Shown here in pieces: positions 56,379 to 64,000 of a stretch of 64,000 nucleotides of DNA; the first letter of the stretch is position 1, and each line of letters opens with the position of its first letter. Below the pieces are notes generated by a model, which was not told where the DNA came from, did not search any database, and saw only the letters and a list, made by a program, of their open reading frames with translations. The stretch is taken from positions 30,367 to 94,366 of the forward strand of contig JAUJPG010000013.1 in the NCBI GenBank assembly GCA_030447245.1. The letters run 5' to 3'. A program made the translations under genes and the position numbers. The stretch is from Chloroflexota bacterium (GTDB taxonomy: Bacteria > Chloroflexota > UBA6077 > JACCZL01).

Positions 56379-56414
56379 GTTCAGCCGTCAACGGGCCCGG
56401 GATGACGGCTGAAC
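56379..56414. terminator. Hairpin between degV and recG
   Basis: GTTCAGCCGTCA (56,379-56,390) is exactly complementary to TGACGGCTGAAC (56,403-56,414), with a 12-nt loop that itself contains GGGCCC. It fills the 68-nt gap between the degV stop and the recG start on the - strand. It may terminate or attenuate transcription into recG. The preceding CCGTCAGCCGTCAG is a partial direct repeat. Confidence 0.5.
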
Positions 56415-56423
56415 GCTCACCTG

Positions 56424-57263
56424 CTACTCCGCCAGCAGGCCGCACGCGCCGAAAACGCCGGGCCCGGCGTAGGTGCCCAGCACGCTGCCGATCTCGCCGC
56501 GCTCCAGAGGCTGGCCGGGGAGCCGCTCCTTCCAGAGCCTCTCCAGCTCTCCCAGGAGCTCGGGGCTGCCCCCGTGGAGGACGCCTACGCGCGCCAGCTG
56601 ACCCTGGGATGCCAGCACGTCGACCAGGCGGCGCATCCCGGCGGCGCGGCCCCGGACGCGCTCGACGGGGTGGGCCTCACCATCGCGGATGGTAATCATC
56701 GGCTTGACGTTCAGCAGGGCGCCCACCAACGCCCGGGCGCGCCCGATGCGGCCGCCCTTCTGGAGGTACTCGAGCGTGTCCAGTATGGCGTACAGACGCA
56801 GCCGCGGCACCCAGGAGCGGATCTCGGCGACGGCCGCCTCGGGCGCGACGCCTTCGGCGCCGAGCTCGGCCGCGCGCATCGCCAGCCAGCCCTGACACAT
56901 CGTGGTCTGAAGGCTGTCGATCACCGACACGCGCCCGCCGCCGACGCGCTCTGCGGCACCCTGGGCAATGCCATAGGTCCCGCTCAGCTTGCTCGAGATG
57001 TGCACCGAGATCACGTGGTCGAGCTGTCCGAGCAGCCGCTCGTACGCCTCCTCGAACAGCCCGGCCGCCGGTGCGGAGGTCTTGGGCAGCGAATCCCGCT
57101 CCCGCAGCATCGCGTAGAAGTCGGCTGTGGAAAGGTCCAGCTTGTCGCGAAAGCTCTCGCCGTCCCAGGTGACCGACAGCGGCACCACAACGATCCCCAG
57201 CCGCTCCTGGGAGTCGCCTGGGAAGTCGGCGGTGCTGTCTGTGACGACCCCGATCCTGGTCAT
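56424..57263 (-). CDS. DegV family fatty-acid-binding protein
   Basis: A 279-residue DegV-fold protein. These proteins present a bound fatty acid to a DAK-type kinase for phosphorylation. Motifs are VVTDSTADFPGDSQERLGI, VPLSVTWDGESFRDKLDLS, LPKTSAPAAGLFEEAYERLL, VISVHISSKLSGTYGIAQGA, VSVIDSLQTTMCQGW and YLQKGGRIGRARALVGALLN. The final FGACGLLAE is shorter than in many homologues. It directly follows the DAK gene (8 nt), supporting a FakA-FakB type pair. The fatty acid preference is unknown. Confidence 0.92.
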   Translation of the reverse strand: MTRIGVVTDSTADFPGDSQERLGIVVVPLSVTWDGESFRDKLDLSTADFYAMLRERDSLPKTSAPAAGLFEEAYERLLGQLDHVISVHISSKLSGTYGIAQGAAERVGGGRVSVIDSLQTTMCQGWLAMRAAELGAEGVAPEAAVAEIRSWVPRLRLYAILDTLEYLQKGGRIGRARALVGALLNVKPMITIRDGEAHPVERVRGRAAGMRRLVDVLASQGQLARVGVLHGGSPELLGELERLWKERLPGQPLERGEIGSVLGTYAGPGVFGACGLLAE

Positions 57264-57271
57264 CCCGCGAG

Positions 57272-58945
57272 CTACTCCACCGACAGAATGTAGGGGTAGT
57301 GGGGCTGGCCGCCAGCGGCCACTTCGACGTCAAGGTGGGGGTGCGCCGCGCGGACGGCCTCGGCCAGCGTCGTGGCCTGGGCTTCGGTCGTGTCGGCCCC
57401 GCGATAGACCGTGACGATCTCGCGCCGCTCCGGCTCGGCGCGCGCAAGAGCGCTGAGCGCTGCCTCGACGAGGTCTTCGGCCACGGCCACCAGCGTGTCG
57501 TCGAGCAGCCCAAGGCTCTGGCCGCGCTCGACCTGGAAGCCCTGGACCTGAGCCGACCGGACTGCGCGGGTTACTTCGATCGTCGCGACTCGCCCAGCGG
57601 CTTCGGACATCAGCGCGGCGTTGGTGTCCAGGTCAGCCTCGTAGTTGAAGGCCAGCAGCGCGGCAATGCCCTGTGGAATCGAGCGGGTCGGGACGACGCG
57701 CAGCGCGCGCGGGGTCTGCTCGGCGGCGTGCTGGGCCGCTAGCAGGATGTTGCCGTTGTTCGGCAGCAGGAGCAGCTCGCGGAAGCCGACGCCGTTGACG
57801 GCGGCGAGGACGTCCTGAACGCTCGGGTTCATCGTCTGGCCGCCCTCGACGACCGCGGCGGCCCCCAGGCTGCCAAACAGCTCCTTGAAGCCGAGCCCCG
57901 GCGCCACGGCCACGACGCCGATGTTGCTGACTCCCTCGCTCGCGGACGGGGCATCGGTGCCGGCGTCGTGCTGGACTTGCATGTTCTCGACCTTGATCCG
58001 CGTCAGCGTCCCGCGCTCGGCGGCGTAGTCAAGCACGCCTCCCGGCTTCAGCGCGTGGACGTGGACGCGGACCAGTCCCGAATCGCCGACGACGATGACC
58101 GAGTCGCCGATCGACTCGACGTAGGCGCGGATCGTCTCGACCGAGTCGGCCGGATTCTGGATCAGGAACTCGGTGCAGAAGCCCAGCTCACCCTCGCCGA
58201 CATGCTGAGCGGCCACCAGCGCGTGACTGGCGGCGGGGGCCGTTGTGGCGCCATCCGTCACGATCGGCTTACCGCACGCCACCCGCCAGAAAGCCTCGAT
58301 GACCAGCCGATAGCCCTGGGCGCCGGCGTCGACCACGCCGGCCTGGCGCAGGACGTCGAGCTGCTCGGTGGTCTCGGCGACGGCCTGATCGGTCACTCGC
58401 AGGACGCGCTCGAGTAGCTTGGAGAGCGTCCGGACCTCTGACGCCGCGGCCTGCGCCGCCTCGGCTGCCCGCCGCGCGACGGTCAGAATCGTTCCCTCTA
58501 CCGGCCGCCCGACTGCCTTGTAGCCGGCGTCGGATGCCCGCGCAAAGCCGTCGACGACGTCCGCGATCGTCAGGCACTCCTTGCCAGTCGACCCTTCGGC
58601 GAAGCCACGCAGCAGCTGCGACAGAATCACGCCAGAGTTGCCGCGCGCACCCATCAGTGCGCCACGCGCCGCCGCTCCGAGGACCGTGCCGGCGCGATCG
58701 GTCGTCTCGGCCAGCGCCGCGTCGGCGGCAGCACGCAGCGTCATTGACATGTTCGTCCCGGTGTCGCCATCCGGCACCGGAAAGACGTTCAGCGCGTCGA
58801 CGCTGCTCGCTTGCAGCTCCAACCAGGTGGCCGCGGCGGCGATGGCCTCGCGCACGTGCTCCGAGGTCGCGAACGAGCCGGCTGGCCGGTCGCTGGCGTT
58901 GGGCGAACCGGCGTCGGCGCTAGACGTCGGGGGGGCAGTCGCCAC
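57272..58945 (-). CDS. DAK2-domain fatty acid kinase (FakA-like)
   Basis: A 557-residue protein of the DhaL/DAK2 plus DegV-associated kinase family. The N-terminal DAK2 domain has NVFPVPDGDTGTNMSMTLRA (metal/ATP Asp residues), AARGALMGARGNSGVILSQL and GVVDAGAQGYRLVIEAF. The middle and C-terminal domain carries LGFCTEFLIQNPADSVETIR, SVIVVGDSGLVRVHVHALKP, VAVAPGLGFKELF and the last REIVTVYRGADTTEAQATTL. It should phosphorylate a fatty acid held by the adjacent DegV protein, feeding phospholipid synthesis. The N-terminal 25 residues are not conserved. It is divergent from rpmB, a gene order common in bacteria. Confidence 0.92.
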   Translation of the reverse strand: MATAPPTSSADAGSPNASDRPAGSFATSEHVREAIAAAATWLELQASSVDALNVFPVPDGDTGTNMSMTLRAAADAALAETTDRAGTVLGAAARGALMGARGNSGVILSQLLRGFAEGSTGKECLTIADVVDGFARASDAGYKAVGRPVEGTILTVARRAAEAAQAAASEVRTLSKLLERVLRVTDQAVAETTEQLDVLRQAGVVDAGAQGYRLVIEAFWRVACGKPIVTDGATTAPAASHALVAAQHVGEGELGFCTEFLIQNPADSVETIRAYVESIGDSVIVVGDSGLVRVHVHALKPGGVLDYAAERGTLTRIKVENMQVQHDAGTDAPSASEGVSNIGVVAVAPGLGFKELFGSLGAAAVVEGGQTMNPSVQDVLAAVNGVGFRELLLLPNNGNILLAAQHAAEQTPRALRVVPTRSIPQGIAALLAFNYEADLDTNAALMSEAAGRVATIEVTRAVRSAQVQGFQVERGQSLGLLDDTLVAVAEDLVEAALSALARAEPERREIVTVYRGADTTEAQATTLAEAVRAAHPHLDVEVAAGGQPHYPYILSVE

Positions 58946-59129
58946 TGACTCTCGCAGTCGGGTTAGTCCGGGGATGGATCGTGGGCCGGCCCGTCGCGCG
59001 CGATGGCGACGCCGATCGGAGCCATGCTACAGTGCGCTAGTATAGCTGGCGGTCGATGTACCGTTCTATGAGGGCGCTGCTCCCGGCCGTCGGCAGGTCG
59101 AGCGGCCCGCGACAGAGAAGGGCGACAAC

Positions 59130-59324
59130 GTGAAGGGCCGATGTGAGATCTGTGGCAAGGCGGTGGCGTTTGGCCACAATGTCAGCCACTCCAACCGAAA
59201 GACAAACCGCGTCTGGCGACCCAACGTCCAGAAGGCGGTGCTGCTGGTGCGCGGTGAGTCGACGAAGGTCCAGGCCTGCACCCGCTGCATCCGCACCAAT
59301 CGGAAGCAAGCCGTCAGCGTCTAG
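59130..59324 (+). CDS. rpmB: Large ribosomal subunit protein bL28
   Basis: A 64-residue bL28 starting at GTG 59,130 after GAGAAGGGCGACAAC. MKGRCEICGKAVAFGHNVSH, then NRKTNRVWRPNVQKAVLL, is the standard sequence. Two CxxC pairs (Cys5/Cys8 and Cys50/Cys53, in CEIC and CTRC) make it the zinc-binding type. The basic tail RTNRKQAVSV is typical. It is monocistronic and divergent from the DAK gene. Confidence 0.96.
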   Translation: MKGRCEICGKAVAFGHNVSHSNRKTNRVWRPNVQKAVLLVRGESTKVQACTRCIRTNRKQAVSV

Positions 59325-59585
59325 ACGCCGCTTCGAGGGTCGGGGAAGCGAGGACCGCGCGATCGTCCATGTGGGTGTCTCCCCGAACCCGCGGACCAGC
59401 CCCTCGCCCTGCCGCGTCGAGCCAGCATCCGCTTGACAGGCGGCCGCGCCAGCATCCATCCTGCATGTCGAGCTCGCTGCTGCACCTGGGCGCTGTCGAC
59501 GGCAGCGGTGGCCGGCGACGCGTACAAGCCTCGACGCTGAATCTTGCGATGATCGGGAGGCGCGCATGACAGGAGACCTCCGACG

Positions 59586-60661
59586 ATGTTGACCGCGATC
59601 CTGTTGTTGGTGAGCCTGGGCGTGATTCTGGCGGCGGCCGAGCTGTTCACGAACGCGGTGGAATGGGTCGGCCACAAGCTCGAGCTCAACGAGGGTGTTG
59701 TCGGCAGCATCCTGGCCGCGGTGGGTACAGCGATGCCCGAGACGCTGATCCCGGTCGTGGCGATCCTGTTCATCGGTGGTGGCCACGGCCACGAAGTTGG
59801 CCTTGGCGCGATCCTCGGCGCGCCCTTCATGCTGTCCACGCTGGCGATGTTCATCACCGGCCTGGCGATCATCATCTTTGCCAGACGCGGGTCATCATCC
59901 GCCGGACGACCGAGCTGCGCGTTAACTCGCGGGTGCTCGGCCGTGACATCCGTTTCTTTCTGATCGCGTACGGGCTTGCAATCGTGGCAGCGTTCGTGCC
60001 GGGCTATCCGATCAAAGTGGTGATCGCCATCGCGGTCATCGGGGTGTACGTCTTCTACGTCTACAAGCACGCCACCGACATCGAGGAAGCCCACGCCGAC
60101 ACCGAGGGGATGTCGCCGCTCGAGGCGGTCGAGGAGTTGGCGGCGGCGCCGAGCACCTGAACCCGCTCCACTTTCAGCGGTCTGCCAAGGACCCGGCGAT
60201 GAGCGGGTGGTTGCCCAGTTCGTGGTGAGCCTCCTGATTATGCTGGGCGGCGCGTACCTCTTCGTCGAGGAGGTCAATGCGGTAGCGGTGGCGCTTGGCG
60301 TGCCGGCAGTGATCCTGGCTCTGCTGATCGCACCGGCCGCGACGGAGCTACCGGAGAAGTTCAATAGCATCCTCTGGGTCCGCAAGGGCAAAGACACGCT
60401 GGCCCTGGGCAATCTGGCCCGGCGCGATGGTCTTCCAGAGCGCAATCCCGGCCGCGTTCGGGATGCTGTTCAGCGAGTGGACCGTGAACGCCGAATCGAC
60501 GACCGCGTTCGTGAGCGCCGGGATCGCCATCCTGGCCGCTGGCGCCATCTTCGGCACCTTGAGCCTGGGCGGCGGCCAAGCTGACCGCGAACGCCCTGCT
60601 CAGCGGAGGCATCTTCTACCTGGTGTACGTCGGCTACCTGCTCTTCATGGTCCTCGCCTAG
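59586..60661 (+). pseudogene. Calcium/cation antiporter (CaCA family), frameshifted
   Basis: ATG 59,586 follows GGAGACCTCCGACG. The first alpha repeat is in MLTAILLLVSLGVILAAAEL and VVGSILAAVGTAMPETLIPV; a second span set follows (IRFFLIAYGLAIVAAFVPGY). The second alpha repeat is ALLIAPAATELPEKFNSILW and AMVFQSAIPAAFGML. The protein ends LVYVGYLLFMVLA at TAG 60,659-60,661. At least four indels are present (near 59,882, 60,165-60,200, 60,417-60,423 and 60,575); the third is GCCGGC read as GCCCGGC. With corrections it is a normal Na+/Ca2+-exchanger-like protein of about 355 residues. Confidence 0.8.
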
Positions 60662-60762
60662 CACTACCCGGTATGATCCCTGGCCAGGTTGTTGGAAGAC
60701 CCATCGAGAGCTCAAGCGTCCGCCAATCGAGCACCCAACCGAGCATCAACCGCCTGCACCAG

Positions 60763-60792
60763 GCCGCCCGCAGGGCAGACCCGGCGGGCGGC
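60763..60792. terminator. GC hairpin after the exchanger gene
   Basis: GCCGCCCGC (60,763-60,771) pairs perfectly with GCGGGCGGC (60,784-60,792) across a 12-nt loop. It lies about 100 nt beyond the exchanger stop and near the 3' end of the convergent toxin-like gene. There is no T-run, so the role is inferred. Confidence 0.4.
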
Positions 60793-60799
60793 GGTGTGC

Positions 60800-61087
60800 T
60801 AGAGCTTGCGGACCTGGGGCATCCCAGGCTCACCAGGGTGCCCGGCGGGTTGGACGCCCTGCCGACGTTGTGGACCGTGATAAGGGCGTTCGAGAGACGA
60901 TAGACGATCCAGAAGCGCGGCGAGACGTACACAGTGAAAACCGCCCGAAGGCGGAGCAGCACGATCTTCGCTCGGTTGTCGACGTACGGGTCCTGCTGGA
61001 TGAGCCCGAGCAGCCGACGGATTTCCCGGCGGTCGTCGTGTCTAAGTCCCCGCGGGAACGGAGAACGTTCTCCGTAACCTGTAGGCT
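60800..61087 (-). CDS. RelE/ParE-like small protein (possible toxin)
   Basis: The - strand frame reads DDRREIRRLLGLIQQDPYVD, then NRAKIVLLRLRAVFTVYVSP and RFWIVYRLSNALITVHNVGR. This beta-rich basic pattern, ending in an Ala-Ser-Asn stretch, resembles RelE/ParE-type or related small toxin-fold proteins. Neither end is certain: no good ATG lies between the antitoxin-like stop (61,102) and the motif, and the frame stays open to 60,645. It directly follows a 61-residue antitoxin-like gene, with a perfect palindrome between. The assignment is tentative. Confidence 0.45.
61058..61075. promoter_or_regulatory. Perfect 18-bp palindrome in the toxin/antitoxin-like pair
   Basis: ACGGAGAACGTTCTCCGT is a perfect inverted repeat without spacer, 27 nt after the antitoxin-like stop and before the conserved part of the toxin-like frame. 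Such a symmetric site suits a dimeric regulator, although operators usually precede the first gene of such pairs. Confidence 0.45.
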
Positions 61088-61101
61088 GAAGGATTGCCCC
61101 C

Positions 61102-61287
61102 TCAGTCAGCCCAGTCGAGCTCCCGATCCAGCTCGGCCAGCGGCACGATGCGCCCCTCGCGCTCCGCGTCCAAGCTGGCGTCAATACCTGCCATGAACTC
61201 CGAATTGCTCAGCATAGCAATGCGCAGGGCGTGAGCGCGGGCCTCTAGCTGGATCTCATCTGTTTTCGGGGATGGGTGAATCGTCAC
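61102..61287 (-). CDS. Small antitoxin-like protein
   Basis: A 61-residue acidic protein: MTIHPSPKTDEIQLEARAHA, a central helix LRIAMLSNSEFMAGIDASLD and the end GRIVPLAELDRELDWAD. The size, acidity and position upstream of a basic RelE-like frame suit an antitoxin of the Phd/RelB/ParD style, but no family signature is clear. The start follows GGAGGCCGACCGTG on the - strand. It is the first gene of the pair. Confidence 0.55.
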   Translation of the reverse strand: MTIHPSPKTDEIQLEARAHALRIAMLSNSEFMAGIDASLDAEREGRIVPLAELDRELDWAD

Positions 61288-61593
61288 GGTCGGCCTCCTT
61301 CGGGGTGCTCACGTTCACGGAACCGCTCACGGTGTCACCCTCTGCCAACACAGTGGATCGTCATCCTACCTACGTCGGCCCCGGGCGCCGCCGGGACGGC
61401 CGGACTGGGCGGATCGAACGCCCGCCGTCCGGGCCGGGAATGGGCATGCGCGTTCTCATAGCGATGATACATCGCCGTTACAACCCGATCGGCGAATCGG
61501 GAGGTGTGACGGGACGTTCGGTAGTCCCGGTCGGACGAGCCTCGGACCGCTTCGGCGAACGTGAATTGATCCAAGCCCGGCCTGGGCGGGCCG
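61288..61593. other. Intergenic stretch without a recognised gene
   Basis: 306 bases between the antitoxin-like gene and the rpe stop, both on the - strand. Open frames here have atypical composition and no ribosome sites. No repeat, hairpin of note or RNA gene was recognised. Confidence 0.5.
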
Positions 61594-62264
61594 CTACTCG
61601 CTCGGGGGGTTCATTCGCGTACGCAGGGCGGCGATGTTGGCCGCGATGCTACCCTCGCCAACGAACACGCTCGAGCCGGCCACGATCACCTGCGCGCCGC
61701 GCGCGACCACGTCCGCTACGTTGTCAGCCTTGATGCCGCCATCGACTTCCAGCTCGGCCCGGCTGTCGCGCGTGTCCAGCAACGCCCGAGCGCGCGCTAC
61801 CTTGTCCAGCGTCGACGAGATTAGCTGCTGACCGCCGAAGCGGGATTGACGGTCATCACCAGCAGCAGGTCGAGTCGCGGCAGGATCTCCTCGACCACCG
61901 ACAGCGGCGTGGACGGATTGAGCGCCACACCGGCCCGCGCGCCCGCATCCTGGATCGCGGCGACCGTGGCGTCAAGGTGCCGGACCGCCTCGACGTGGAC
62001 CGTCATGATCCCGGCGCCAGCGTCGACGAACTCGCGCAGGAAACGCCGCGGCTCCTCGATCATCAGGTGCACGTCGAGCGGCAGGCTGGTCGCGGCGCGA
62101 ACCGCCTGAAGGATCGCCGGCCCCATCGTAATGTTCGGGACGAACGCCCCGTCCATAACGTCGACGTGGATGTAATCAGCCCCGCCCTGCTCGGCCTGTC
62201 TGATCTGGTCAGCGAGGCGCCCGAAGTCGGCGTTCAAGATGGACGGAGCGAGCTTGATCTGCAT
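61594..62264 (-). CDS. rpe: Ribulose-phosphate 3-epimerase, one frameshift
   Basis: A TIM-barrel enzyme interconverting ribulose 5-phosphate and xylulose 5-phosphate. ATG 62,264 opens [20 protein letters not shown]. Then follow [19 protein letters not shown] (metal ligands), [14 protein letters not shown] and [20 protein letters not shown]. Near 61,838 one base is missing: the frame reads [11 protein letters not shown] and stops, while the corrected frame reads [15 protein letters not shown]. It continues [20 protein letters not shown] and [15 protein letters not shown] to the stop at 61,594. The corrected length is about 223 residues, normal. The lesion is probably a sequencing error. Confidence 0.93.
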
Positions 62265-62360
62265 AGGCGAAGTATGCCGCAGGCCGCGGGCCAATCGTTC
62301 CTGGGACGCCAGGCTCCTTCCGCAATCGTCGTGGCACACTCTCCACCGAGGAGGTTGAGC

Positions 62361-62789
62361 ATGCGCGTTGCTTTCGTCGCCGGATTCTCGCCCATCGTCC
62401 GAGACCCGGCCGTCAGCCAGGCCTTTTACGAGGACGCCCTCGGCCTGTCATTGGAGGGCAGGCAGGGGGACTACGCCTTCACCGAGAAGCTGGCAGGGGT
62501 CAAGCACCTGGGGCTATGGCCGCTGATCGAGGCCGCCCGGGCCTGCTTCGGCACTTCGGAATGGCCCCACGACGTCCCGGTGCCGCAAGCGACCGTGGAG
62601 TTCGAGCTCGACAACGTCAATGCGGTCGAAGCGGCGGCCGACGAGCTCAAAGGCCGCGGCTACCAGCTGATCCACGAAGCGAGGACCGAGCCGTGGACCC
62701 AGACGATCGCCCGACTGCTCAGCCCCGAGGGCCTGCTCGTCGGCGTCTGCTACACGCCTTGGTTCCACGAGGAGACGAGGCATCGCTGA
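62361..62789 (+). CDS. VOC-superfamily (glyoxalase/bleomycin-resistance-like) protein
   Basis: A 142-residue protein from ATG 62,361 with an excellent GAGGAGGTTGAGC site. It has the paired beta-alpha-beta-beta-beta pattern: [40 protein letters not shown], then [40 protein letters not shown] and the closing strand [15 protein letters not shown]. Metal-ligand positions (His in KHLGLW, Glu late) are plausible but not certain. Members catalyse varied ring-cleavage or lyase reactions or bind drugs; the role here is unknown. It is about 20 nt upstream of the FHA-LCP gene. Confidence 0.82.
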   Translation: MRVAFVAGFSPIVRDPAVSQAFYEDALGLSLEGRQGDYAFTEKLAGVKHLGLWPLIEAARACFGTSEWPHDVPVPQATVEFELDNVNAVEAAADELKGRGYQLIHEARTEPWTQTIARLLSPEGLLVGVCYTPWFHEETRHR

Positions 62790-62808
62790 CCGGACGGGGG
62801 ACGGGCGT

Positions 62809-64000
62809 ATGGCTGGCGGCCGCCGGGAATGGCTGGTTGTTCGTGCTCCAGGAGCGTCGGAGACTCAATGCGTGCTGGAGATCTCGCCCGTACGGATCGG
62901 GCGAGGGGGCGGCAATCAGGTTGTGCTGCGGGACGAGCACGTGTCCCAGGTCCACGCCGAGATCGTGGAGCATGACGGCCGTCGATGCGTGCGAGACCTG
63001 GGGAGTACCAACGGGGTCCGAGTGAACGGCCTCCCGCTTGCGCCGGGGGTGCTCCGCCCCCTGGGTGATGGCGATGTTCTGCGGGTTGGGTTGTCCGAGC
63101 TTACTTATCGCCGCGTCCCGAGCGCGGCCCGAGAGGCGGTGCCCCCTGTCGTGTCTGGGAGCGGAACCTCGGGCCAGCCAAATGTCCCAGGCGGTGAAGT
63201 TTTGCCGGTCAAGGCCGAGCCTGAGCCGGGCGGCGCACGGCGACGAGCGGCTCCCCCTCCCCCGCCCGCGCTTGAATACACGCGGAGCGGGACACGCCGA
63301 CGCATCGGGCGCGTGCTTCTCGGCATACTGGCCCTGGCCCTGATTGCCGCGGCAAGTCTCTGGCTGCTGATGCCGGCTCGGATGTCGCTCCTCGTGCTCG
63401 GCAGCGACGCACGCCCGGACGAGCTCCGCCGAGGTGATTCGGGGCGAACCGATACGCTGCTGACGGTCGTCGCCGACCGCTCTCCGGCCAGGGTCGTGCT
63501 GGTCTCGGTCCCGCGTGACCTGTGGGTAACGATCCCCGGTTTCGGCGAGGAGCGCATCAACGCTGCTAACACGCTGGGCGGCCCGGAAGCGGCCAGGCGA
63601 GCCGTAGGCGGTGTTCTGGGAGTGCGCGTCGATCGGTACCTGCTGGTCGGTCTTCAGGGGGTCCGTGACATCGTGGATGCCGCCGGTGGCGTGGACATCG
63701 ACGTGGCCGTACCGATCCACGACGAGGCCTTCCCGACCGACGATTACGGCACCATCGTGCTGGACATTCCGGCCGGACGCACGCACATGGATGGCGAGAC
63801 GGCGTTGCGCTACGCCCGCACCAGGCACCAGGACGACGACTTCGGGCGGATCGCCCGGCAGCAGCAGGTCTTCAACGCCGTGCGGACCACCTTGTTGCAA
63901 CCCGGTGCCTGGGTGCGACTTCCGGCCGTCGTCGCCGCGATCCGTCGGACAACCCAGACGGACCTCGGGCTGCTGGACCTCGTCACCCTGGGGGCATCGC
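62809..64000 (+). CDS. FHA domain fused to a LytR-CpsA-Psr (LCP) protein, cut by window end
   Basis: ATG 62,809 opens a frame that runs past the window (397 codons visible). Residues about 20-95 form an FHA phosphothreonine-binding domain: VRIGRGGGNQVVLRDEHVSQ, VHAEIVEHDGRR and LGSTNGVRVNG. A Pro-rich linker (about 110-160) leads to one membrane span (VLLGILALALIAAASLWLL, about 170-188). Outside follows an LCP domain: LLVLGSDARPDELRRGDSG, RTDTLLTVVADRSPA, VSVPRDLWVTIPG, INAANTLGGPEAARR, GGVDIDVAVPI and LRYARTRHQDDDFGRIARQQ. LCP enzymes attach polyprenyl-linked glycopolymers to the wall or to proteins. The cytoplasmic FHA suggests control by Ser/Thr phosphorylation. Confidence 0.9.
   Translation, partial: MAGGRREWLVVRAPGASETQCVLEISPVRIGRGGGNQVVLRDEHVSQVHAEIVEHDGRRCVRDLGSTNGVRVNGLPLAPGVLRPLGDGDVLRVGLSELTYRRVPSAAREAVPPVVSGSGTSGQPNVPGGEVLPVKAEPEPGGARRRAAPPPPPALEYTRSGTRRRIGRVLLGILALALIAAASLWLLMPARMSLLVLGSDARPDELRRGDSGRTDTLLTVVADRSPARVVLVSVPRDLWVTIPGFGEERINAANTLGGPEAARRAVGGVLGVRVDRYLLVGLQGVRDIVDAAGGVDIDVAVPIHDEAFPTDDYGTIVLDIPAGRTHMDGETALRYARTRHQDDDFGRIARQQQVFNAVRTTLLQPGAWVRLPAVVAAIRRTTQTDLGLLDLVTLGAS

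Overview
The window comes from a high-GC bacterium, most likely a member of the Chloroflexota (Thermomicrobia-like). This rests on the GC-rich, Asp/Arg/Ala/Gly-heavy coding, the gene families present (SCO1664-type kinase, TPR protein ending in an acidic tail, very many GT39 membrane glycosyltransferases) and familiar gene orders such as rpmB / DAK-DegV-recG. No tRNA, rRNA or CRISPR array was recognised. The phylum call is inference from gene content only.

Layout. 1-6,340: tail of a sulfatase-family protein, then sucC, sucD, a MidA-like methyltransferase, a class III nucleotide cyclase and a zinc-type dehydrogenase, all on + and all broken by single-base indels. 6,340-18,050: ordinary housekeeping genes: PRC-barrel/DUF2382 protein, gamma-glutamyltransferase, a FolP-FolK fusion, a disulfide oxidoreductase with a PPOX flavoprotein, a broken membrane protein, moaA, a D-2-hydroxyacid dehydrogenase, a SCO1664-family kinase and two small unknowns. 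18,168-23,675: enoyl-CoA hydratase, then a + cluster of sat, a phosphodiesterase-like protein, cysC and a sulfatase-fold protein. 23,709-42,604: nine GT39/ArnT-PMT-like polytopic glycosyltransferases plus a truncated tenth, head to tail on the - strand with mostly 1-14 nt overlaps, interrupted by one IS element (about 34,877-36,357).

42,100-50,800: the lon locus is present twice. The first lon is intact with a good promoter. The second unit is a frameshifted mosaic that also holds a small gene with a threonine-rich tail. 50,577-64,000: TPR protein (-), leuC-leuD (+), recG-degV-DAK operon (-), rpmB (+), a broken Ca2+/cation exchanger (+), a small toxin/antitoxin-like pair (-), rpe (-), a VOC protein (+) and an FHA-LytR/CpsA/Psr fusion that runs off the end.

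Two themes matter. Biologically, the window looks like a cell-surface glycoconjugate island: activated-sulfate synthesis (Sat, CysC), alkaline-phosphatase-superfamily enzymes, about ten lipid-sugar-dependent glycosyltransferases, a Thr-rich secreted candidate substrate and an LCP-type wall-polymer ligase. Technically, base quality is uneven. At least twelve frameshifts are an extra G or C inside a GCCGGC palindrome, and the second lon copy mixes synonymous substitutions with indels. The frameshifts should therefore be read mainly as long-read or assembly errors, not as true pseudogenes.
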